A stretch of 20,808 nucleotides of DNA from Chloroflexota bacterium (GTDB lineage: Bacteria; Chloroflexota; Anaerolineae; B4-G1), in contig JAAEPW010001183.1 in assembly GCA_024232355.1 (NCBI GenBank), forward strand, positions 1 through 20,808. The letters run 5' to 3'. Every line of letters starts with the position of its first letter. The stretch's first letter is position 1. The notes beneath the pieces were generated by a model. The model was not told the origin of the DNA. It saw only the letters and a list, made by a program, of their open reading frames with translations, and did not search any database. Of this stretch, positions 1-6,800 are shown piece after piece. Both the position numbers and the translations under genes were made by a program.

Positions 1-140
1 ATGCACTTGCGTGCTTGTTCTATGTCTTGAATCTCGTTCAAATCAAATTTCTCAAGCATATTCTCATCCTTCCCCTGTTGCTCTTTAGACGTCCTAGCTC
101 TTCCAAAGGTTCCGTTTGCCCCACACTATTGGAAAAATAC

Positions 141-179
141 CTTTGGTTTACTGTGGTGGGTGCGGGGAAGTTGCGTTGG
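141..179 (+). repeat. Truncated copy (copy D) of a dispersed intergenic repeat
   Basis: This 39-nt stretch matches 3688-3727 almost base for base. Both begin CTTTGGTTT and end GTTGCGTTGG, with a few substitutions and one missing G in the G-run. The similarity stops abruptly after GTTGCGTTGG at both sites. Only the G-rich right arm of the larger element described at 3462-3727 is present here. The rest of 1-225 has no gene that I can support. Confidence 0.6.
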
Positions 180-185
180 AGTGTG

Positions 186-207
186 ACATTAGGGCAATTT
201 CTAATGT
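186..207. promoter_or_regulatory. Inverted repeat upstream of the msrA promoter, possible operator
   Basis: ACATTAG (186-192) and CTAATGT (201-207) form a perfect 7-bp inverted repeat around an 8-nt spacer. The repeat lies about 20 bp upstream of the -35 box of the msrA promoter. It could be a regulator site, or a leftover end of the neighbouring repeat. It is not followed by a T-run, so a terminator is less likely. Confidence 0.35.
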
Positions 208-225
208 GAATTTAACAGAAAACAG

Positions 226-254
226 TTGATTTTATTGTTGTACTAGAGTATAAT
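226..254 (+). promoter_or_regulatory. Sigma70-type promoter of the msrA-yyaL operon
   Basis: A -35 box TTGATT (226-231) is separated by exactly 17 nt from a perfect TATAAT -10 box (249-254). Transcription would start near 261. That leaves about 50 nt of leader before the ATG at 311, and it makes the 311 start part of the message. Confidence 0.7.
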
Positions 255-310
255 TTTTACAATGTTCATCTAGTTTATGAGTTGCGGCACCAAGCAAGGT
301 AGGAGGACTG

Positions 311-1141
311 ATGTATTTGATCAATATTGCTAAACTTGTCTGGAGAGTTTTGATTGTGAGCGTAGGCCTGGTGGGGCTTGTAGTAGGATTGGGTTGGGTC
401 ACTTTGAGGAAGGGAGGAAATAATATGGCTGCAACGGAAATTGAGTTGGTTGACGAGATCAGTATACCGGCTATAGATACCTCGGTACCAACTAAAACGG
501 AGACAGCGACGTTCGCGCTGGGCTGATTTTGGGGACCGGACTCCCGGTTTGGGAGTATGCATGGTGTGGTTCGTACCCGCGTCGGATACGCTGGTGGAAC
601 GACCAGGAATCCCACATATCACAATCTGGCCGATCACATAGAGACGATTCAGGTTGATTATGACCCGACAGTGGTTTCGTATGAAGAATTGTTGGATGTG
701 TTTTGGAATAGCCATAATCCAACACATCGAGCTTGGTCGCGACAGTATATGTCTGTCGTGTTTTATCACAACGACGAGCAAAAAAGACTGGCTCTAGAAA
801 CTATGGATCGCGAGGCGGCCAAGTTACAAAAGGAAATACTTGCTGAAATCATACCGTTCTCTGAATTCTACTTGGCTGAAGCGTATCATCAAAAGTATCG
901 GCTGCAGGGGGTGTCGGTCCTGATGAGAGATTTCGATGCAATATACCCCGATAATGAGGATTTTGTTTCATCTACGGCTGCGGCACGCATAAATGGATAC
1001 ATTGCGGGGCATGGAACGGCTGAAAGATTTCAGGAAGAATTGAATAGTCTTGGTTTGTCGTCTAGGGGGAAAGAGAGTCTTTTGAGTATTGTGGGGGCTC
1101 TGAATCCTGGCGAGGTCACAGAACAATGCCCAATCAATTGA
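311..1141 (+). CDS. msrA: Peptide methionine sulfoxide reductase MsrA, probable selenoprotein (UGA = Sec at 524-526)
   Basis: MsrA reduces methionine-S-sulfoxide in proteins. The frame is open from 311 to 1141 except for one TGA at 524-526, which falls at the catalytic cysteine of the GCFW motif and reads [13 protein letters not shown]. Read through, the protein has 276 residues with Sec72. Other MsrA landmarks are intact: GYAGG (Tyr93), HIET (Glu111) and QY-S (Tyr146). The only Cys is Cys273 near the C-terminus, so no ordinary resolving cysteine is present. Residues 9-32 are hydrophobic and could anchor the protein in the membrane. ATG 311 has AGGAGG 4 nt upstream and lies just after the promoter. 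An in-frame ATG at 425 (238 residues, Sec34) also has a strong Shine-Dalgarno site. Ordinary gene calling would give two fragments, 311-526 and 557-1141. A nonsense mutation or sequencing error is the alternative, but the hairpin at 540-556 argues for Sec. Confidence 0.85.
412..427 (+). promoter_or_regulatory. Internal ribosome binding site and alternative msrA start
   Basis: GGGAGG (412-417) lies 7 nt upstream of an in-frame ATG at 425-427. Starting here removes the hydrophobic segment and gives a soluble MsrA of usual N-terminal layout (MAATEIEL...). Its Shine-Dalgarno spacing is better than that of the start at 311. The true start may be here, or both may be used. Confidence 0.5.
524..556 (+). 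promoter_or_regulatory. UGA codon plus candidate bacterial SECIS hairpin
   Basis: ACTCCC (540-545) pairs perfectly with GGGAGT (551-556) around the loop GGTTT (546-550). That gives four GC and two AU pairs. The apical loop begins with G and starts 19 nt after the TGA. The known bacterial SECIS pattern is a short stem just downstream of UGA, with a G among the first two loop bases about 16-37 nt away. The hairpin lies inside the coding sequence, as bacterial SECIS elements do. ACC (535-537) with GGT (563-565) could add a lower stem. It should bind SelB; no selA, selB or selC is in this window. Confidence 0.7.
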
Positions 1142-3132
1142 TAAACGAGAACAGTCCTTACTTGCTCCAGCATACTGATAACCCAGTGGACTGGTATCCT
1201 TGGGGTGAACAAGCGTTGCAAAAGGCGCAAGATGAGGATAAACCTATTTTCCTCAGTATTGGCTACTCTGCTTGCCATTGGTGCCACGTAATGGCTCACG
1301 AGTCGTTTGAGGATGATCAGGTAGCGGTGATCCTGAACGAGCGTTTCGTCAGCATCAAGGTGGATCGAGAGGAACGTCCTGATCTGGATCGCATTTATAT
1401 GAGCGCGGTACAAGCTTTGACTGGACGTGGTGGCTGGCCAATGTCGGTGTTTCTTATGCCGGATGGGCGACCCTTTTACGGTGGTACGTATTTTCCACCA
1501 TCGCCTCGTTATGGAATGCCGTCATTTACCGAGGTGTTGTTGGCAATAGACAATTCTTGGCAGAGCCAGAGACAAGAACTTGTGGTGGGTAGTGACAAGT
1601 TGGTGGCGGCCGTTGAGAAGCAAATGGCAATAAGTGAGAATGCAAAACAACAAAATTTGACACGTGAGACTTTGGATACTGGGTTTGAAAATATCCTATC
1701 AAGTTTTGACTCGGACAAGGGAGGGTGGGGCAGTGCGCCCAAGTTTCCTCAACCGATGGTCATCGAGTTCTTGATGCGCTATCATCACACCACGGACAAC
1801 CCACAGGCGCTGCAGATGGTTACCCAGACCCTGGAAGCGATGGCTCGTGGAGGGATGTACGACCAACTCGGTGGTGGCTTCCATCGTTACTCTGTGGACA
1901 ATCACTGGTTGGTGCCTCATTTCGAAAAGATGCTTTATGACAATGCTCAGTTGGCCCGCGTTTATTTGCATGCCTGGCAAGTGACCGGTGAGCGGTTCTA
2001 TCGCACAATTGCTGAGGAGACGCTCGATTACGTTGTCCGTGAGATGACGGACCCATCAGGAGGTTTCTACTCAACCCAGGACGCCGACAGCGAAGGTGAG
2101 GAGGGCAAGTTCTTTGTCTGGACACCCGACGAGATCCGCGCCGTGTTGGGGGATCAAGCGGAGGCTTTCATGGCCGCTTATGGTGTGACGGAGCGTGGCA
2201 ATTTTGAGGGTAAGAATATACTGGAACTGAAGCATAGTTTTGAAGAACGTGAGGCGCTGGAAGATGCCCGCCGACAGCTTTTCAGGGTCCGTGAGTTGCG
2301 TATCCATCCCAACCGTGATGACAAGGTGCTCACGTCATGGAATGGGCTGATGTTGGCTGCCTTTGCCAAGGCCGCACGGATTTTGGGGCGCAGTGATTAT
2401 CGCGAGGTGGCTGAACGCAACAGCGAGTTTCTCTTGAATGAGCTTTGTACAGCCGGTAACCGGTTGTACCATACGTGGAAAGCGAGTGAGAGCAAGTTGA
2501 ACGGTTACTTGGAGGATTATGCGTATCTCATCGAGGGACTGTTGGAATTGTATCAAACCACTTTCGACTCACGCTGGTACAAAGCAGTTTGTGATTTGGT
2601 CGAGGTGATGATCGAGCACTTTGGTGCCCCAAAGGGCGGCTTTTTCGATACCAGCAATGATCACGAGATGTTGATCGTTCGGCCCAAAGAGTTACAAGAT
2701 AACGCTGTACCTTCTGGGAATGCGATGGCTGCTCTTGGGTTGCTACGGTTGTCAGGGTTGGCTGTTGAGCCAAGCTACCTAGAATTGGCTCAGATGGCAT
2801 TGTCTCCGATGCAGGAGATGCTGTCTCGGTATCCGCTGGGCTTTGCGCAATGGTTGATCTCGTTGGATTATATTCTCGGGCACCCGCGCGAGGTATCTAT
2901 TGTGGGAGAGGCACAGGCCGCCGATACCCAGGCCCTACTGGACGTCTGTAAGATAGGATATCGTCCCCATCAGATCGTTGCGTTCGGGGAGCCTGATGCT
3001 GATCCTACAGTCATTCCACTACTGGAGGGGCGTGGTCAGGTCAACGGGCGGGCCGCGGCGTATGTGTGCGTTGATTTCGTCTGTATGCTCCCGACGACAG
3101 ACCCAGAGACGCTTTTGGAATTGATAGAATGA
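1126..3132 (+). CDS. YyaL/DUF255 family thioredoxin-domain protein (SPATA20-like)
   Basis: This 668-residue protein has the full family layout. It opens with [17 protein letters not shown] (9-27), followed by an N-terminal thioredoxin fold with the redox motif Cys50-His-Trp-Cys53 and then [13 protein letters not shown] (about 101-114). A long alpha-helical toroid of the glycosidase-like type (about 200-660) follows. The length is normal for the family. Its substrate is not established; the CxxC suggests thiol-disulfide exchange. The ATG overlaps the end of msrA by 16 bp in another frame, which implies translational coupling and co-transcription from the promoter at 226-254. The pairing with an MsrA that lacks a resolving cysteine makes a role in recycling oxidised MsrA plausible, but this is inference. 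Confidence 0.9.
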   Translation: MPNQLINENSPYLLQHTDNPVDWYPWGEQALQKAQDEDKPIFLSIGYSACHWCHVMAHESFEDDQVAVILNERFVSIKVDREERPDLDRIYMSAVQALTGRGGWPMSVFLMPDGRPFYGGTYFPPSPRYGMPSFTEVLLAIDNSWQSQRQELVVGSDKLVAAVEKQMAISENAKQQNLTRETLDTGFENILSSFDSDKGGWGSAPKFPQPMVIEFLMRYHHTTDNPQALQMVTQTLEAMARGGMYDQLGGGFHRYSVDNHWLVPHFEKMLYDNAQLARVYLHAWQVTGERFYRTIAEETLDYVVREMTDPSGGFYSTQDADSEGEEGKFFVWTPDEIRAVLGDQAEAFMAAYGVTERGNFEGKNILELKHSFEEREALEDARRQLFRVRELRIHPNRDDKVLTSWNGLMLAAFAKAARILGRSDYREVAERNSEFLLNELCTAGNRLYHTWKASESKLNGYLEDYAYLIEGLLELYQTTFDSRWYKAVCDLVEVMIEHFGAPKGGFFDTSNDHEMLIVRPKELQDNAVPSGNAMAALGLLRLSGLAVEPSYLELAQMALSPMQEMLSRYPLGFAQWLISLDYILGHPREVSIVGEAQAADTQALLDVCKIGYRPHQIVAFGEPDADPTVIPLLEGRGQVNGRAAAYVCVDFVCMLPTTDPETLLELIE

Positions 3133-3141
3133 CAATTCCCC

Positions 3142-3325
3142 TTAAACATAGCCCCCAAGGGTACAATCTTTGAAGGAACCCGAACAAGTTTTGGGAAAGT
3201 GATGTCTGGGCCGTTGTCCGTGCTTGGGCTCAAGACCTGGCTGGCCTCCACACGCCGAGGCGAGAGCTAGTCCGACCATGAGCAATGCGGCAAAGACAGG
3301 AAAGTGATTTGATTTCGTTGTTCAT
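3142..3325 (-). pseudogene. Decayed lipoprotein gene start (signal peptide and lipobox, frameshifted)
   Basis: On the minus strand AGGAGG (3332-3337) lies 6 nt before an ATG (3325-3323) reading MNNEIKS, which hits a stop at 3230-3232 after 31 residues. In the +1 frame the same DNA reads FAALLMVGLALASACGG, a clear lipoprotein signal sequence with lipobox LASAC, and then runs to a stop at 3142-3144. A single-base frameshift near 3310 would join the two parts. The reading frame is too short for a functional lipoprotein. This may be the surviving 5' end of a lost gene. It could also be chance, since no homologue was checked. Confidence 0.4.
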
Positions 3326-3461
3326 TTCGACCTCCTAATTTTGCGAATATATTCATCTCTAGAACTATTCACATTATAGTAAGGTCGATGGTTTGACGCA
3401 TCGGCCAGATGGGGAGTTTATATCTCGTTCACTTGTCCAGTCCAGAGGCTTTGACCAGCCA

Positions 3462-3727
3462 ACCCTAATCTCTCAGCAACCCCACTACCCACCCCACCTC
3501 CACCCCATCGCTCGCCACCGCTGAAACAGAGGCGTGATCTCTCGGATTACCCGCTTTCCCCTCGTGAGAAAATCTGGTGACGAACCTCGTGCCAGGGATG
3601 ATGAAATGCGGCGGGGGAGGAGTTGGCGGTGAGGGACGTTGTGGGATGAGCGTGCTGTGCCTTTCGGGGATGCGGGCCTGGGTGGGACTTTGGTTTGCTG
3701 TGGTGGGTGTGGGGGGAGTTGCGTTGG
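3462..3727. repeat. Dispersed intergenic repeat, copy A
   Basis: The most conserved core (3506-3594) contains GCTGAAACAGAGGCG, then CGCTTTCCCC and GAACCTCGTGC. It recurs at 10316-10405 and 13975-14065. It is flanked by a C-rich left arm (3476-3499) and a G-rich right arm (3701-3722) that are largely reverse complements, so the whole unit can fold back on itself. The right arm recurs at 141-179. No credible protein is encoded. It is probably a non-autonomous repeat family (MITE-like) or a structured RNA element. Confidence 0.7.
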
Positions 3728-3755
3728 GACACTACAAAATCCATACCTTTTTCCA

Positions 3756-3784
3756 TTGACGTCTGTTCCGTTTCTTGATATACT
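3756..3784 (+). promoter_or_regulatory. Sigma70-type promoter of the secreted metalloprotease gene
   Basis: TTGACG (3756-3761), a 17-nt spacer and TATACT (3779-3784) fit a vegetative promoter. Transcription would begin near 3791. An open frame extending back to 3775 is therefore not the real start, and the ATG at 3886 is favoured. Confidence 0.65.
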
Positions 3785-3885
3785 ATTACCCGTTCCTTAT
3801 TGGCAATCACAAAAAGTGGTTCACGTATGTTCATTCACTCATGTCAATGCATATATGGTACTCGCAATCACAAAGGAGATACATT

Positions 3886-6800
3886 ATGAGAAAGCAGTAT
3901 ACCGGTTTGTTTTTTGTTTTGGTCGGCCTGACCATCATCACGCTGTTTTCCTTTGGTTTTGAGTGGGAAACTACGGCCCAAGCACCTGCACTGGCCGAGA
4001 TGCAGGATAGGGATGGACTGTTCAGTTCCGTGAGCGCTCAGGTCTCGACTGCGCCGGATTCCCAGGACACTCTGCGTTCGCGTCTGGTAGCTATAGATAC
4101 CGGCAGATTGGAGCATGTGGGGAGTGTTGGGGAGCGAGTGACGCTTAACCTGTTTGACGATGCCAGCCTGATTGTCGTTCTTGATCGCGTGGAACGCAAT
4201 CGATCCGGCAGCCTGACCTGGGTTGGGCGTGTCGAGGGTGTGGAGCACAGCATTTTGATCCTGGTCGTGCGTGATGGGCAGGTGACGGGGTACGTCTCGA
4301 CTCGCCATAGCCAGTTCAGTATCGAACCCGTCGACGATACCACTCACTTGGTACGCGAGACCCGCGAGCAGATTGCGGCGGATGATGATACGGTCCTTGT
4401 GGATTCCAGCCTGGCGAGTACGGACGTGCGAGCCCAGGCAACAAGCCCCCAGTACGAGTCTTTCGATAGCGATGGTATCATCGATGTTCTGGTAGTGCAT
4501 ACCGCGGCGGTAGCACCTCCCGGAGACCCCGGCGTGACCAGCGTTATCGAAACTGGTCTCGCCTACCTCAACCAGGTCCTCATCAATAGTGACGTCGACA
4601 TTCGCTTCGACTTGGTCCACACCGCCCAGACCACCTATACCGAGGGTGCCGATATCTTTGAAGACCATATGATGTTGATGAGCGGGAGCATAAGTGACGT
4701 AGAAGCGCTCCGGGACGAGTATCACGCCGACGTGGTTACCATGATCGTAGACCGTGGTGGGGCGAGTTTGGGAGCGATTGGTGGTTGGACCAGCGTTATG
4801 GGGGGCACTCCCGCTCCGTTCATCTGGGCTCACGAATGGGGCCACGTTTTGGGTGGCAATCACCAGTGGTACGATAACGGCGGCGGGCTGATCACCACCG
4901 CCCAATATGCTCGTGGTCACTGTGATGAGCTCGGACCGGTCAAGACCCTTATGGTCGGCGGTGCAGGCTGTCCTGGCCCCTTTTCTCCTGTCCGTCCCTA
5001 CTTTTCCAATCCCGACATCGTATACAGCGGTACGCTAGCGGCGGTGCCGTTGGGCGTCCCCATCGGCACCGATGGCACGTGTTTTTTTGGCGACACCGGT
5101 CACTACAAGTGCGATGCGGATAACCATTCCTACTTTAACACCCAGTCTCGGTCTATCCACGACGCGTTCCGTCGCAGCGAGATCCGGTGGACCGGGGCTT
5201 TTAGCTCTGACTGGAACGACCCTGACAACTGGGAAATAGTACAGGGTTGGCAGGGAGCGCCCATAGTCGTCAACCGGGTACCCCGTACCATCGACGACGT
5301 GCTGATTCCCCTCACGGGAACCGTCAACATCAGTGCGGATGCCGTCGCCCGCAGCATCATCATCCAAGACGGTGCGAGTGTGACGATGAACGGTGACAAT
5401 ACACTGTCCATTTACGGTCCCTGGACCGACCAGGGTGGGGGGTTCAGCGCCACCGGGGGAACTGTCTTGTTCAAGGGAAGTGGCCCCCAGCGGATCTCGG
5501 TGGGGGGAGCGGCGGCGACCTTTCACAACCTACAGATTGGGGAGGATACGGCCCAAACCGTGACTTTGGGAGGTGATCTCGAGGTGAAAAACGATCTGAC
5601 TATTGCCGGTGCGGCCTCTCTGGACCCTGTTACTTGTACTCTATCTGTCGCGGGGAATTGGAGTGACCAAGCCGCTGGCTTTCAACCGATGACCAGCACC
5701 GTCGTCTTTGAGGGGGCCAGCCAGAGCGTGGATATCACCGTCACCGGTATTCTCTCCTTCTACAACGTGGTGGTGGATGGGGCGCAGGTCGATTTCCAGG
5801 ACGATGTGATGGTGAACAACGATCTGGCCTTGGTTCAAGACTCTGTCGTGGATGTGGCGACGCACGTCATCACCGTCGAGGGGACATTGGATGCCTCGTA
5901 TGGCACGTTAAAGCAGAGCAAAGATACCGGGAACGGCACCCTGGTTTCTTTCCTGCATATCACCAACGCCGCCGGCGATGACAAATTCTACGGAGTCGAT
6001 GTCACTATGGACGGTTCGATGGCTGCAACCGAGGTAGCTATCCGGCAGACACCCTTTGGCGCGTGCACCGGGCAGGTCGGCGATCCGTACATGACCCGTT
6101 GCTTTGAGATCACACCGGCCCTACCGGGCACTGCCACCATCAAGTTCTGGTTCGCTGAGGCTAACCGCAACGATCAGGTGGCCAATGCCCTGGAACTGTG
6201 GCACGATGGCGGCGGCCCGACCCAAGTGGGTGACAACTATATCTACTCTGAGACAACGGCCGAATGTCAAAGCCAAGGCGGTACGGCCTGCTGGTTCCAG
6301 GCCTCGAACGTGGATACCTATCAACCCTTTGCCCTGGGCAGCGGGACGACGCCTCAGCCCGACTCGACGGCGACCGTCTCTACCGGCGGCGGCAGTTTGT
6401 CGTCAGACGATGGCAACGTCGACCTCTACGTGCCGACGGGAGCGGTGATCGGCACGACCACCATTACAGTGACCTCCCTGACCTCGCCGACGCAATCGAC
6501 CGGGGAGTTGGCCTTTGGCGGAAGGGCCTTGACTGTTGAGGCTACCGACGCCAGCGGCACTCCAGTTACTGCTTTTGCCCCCCCGTTGCTCCTAAGAGTT
6601 TCTTATTCGGACGCCGATTGGCAAAATAAAGGCATAACGGATGAGACCGATCTCAACCTGTATCGTTGGAGTGGATCGGCATGGACGCCGCTCTTACCGT
6701 GCCTAGGCTGTTCCCAGGATACTGTCGCTAATCTGTTTGAGGTTCGCCTGGATCACCTGAGCGAGTTTGCCATCCTGGGGCAGATACTTCCGGCTTTGCT

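Noticed and set aside
15..209. 64-residue plus-strand frame at the window start
   Set aside because: It has no ribosome binding site and runs through repeat copy D and the inverted repeat. No protein family is visible.
311..526. A separate 71-residue membrane peptide gene ending at the TGA
   Set aside because: Its last residues (ATFALG) are the start of the MsrA active site, and the frame continues after the TGA, so it is the N-terminus of MsrA.
3577..3962. Gly- and Trp-rich small frames across repeat copy A
   Set aside because: They follow the G-rich arm of the repeat and the promoter region; the composition is an artefact.
3868..4920. 350-residue minus-strand frame opposite the protease
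   Set aside because: It lies antisense to a well-supported gene with clear domains, has no recognisable motif, and appears to be a shadow of GC-rich codon use.
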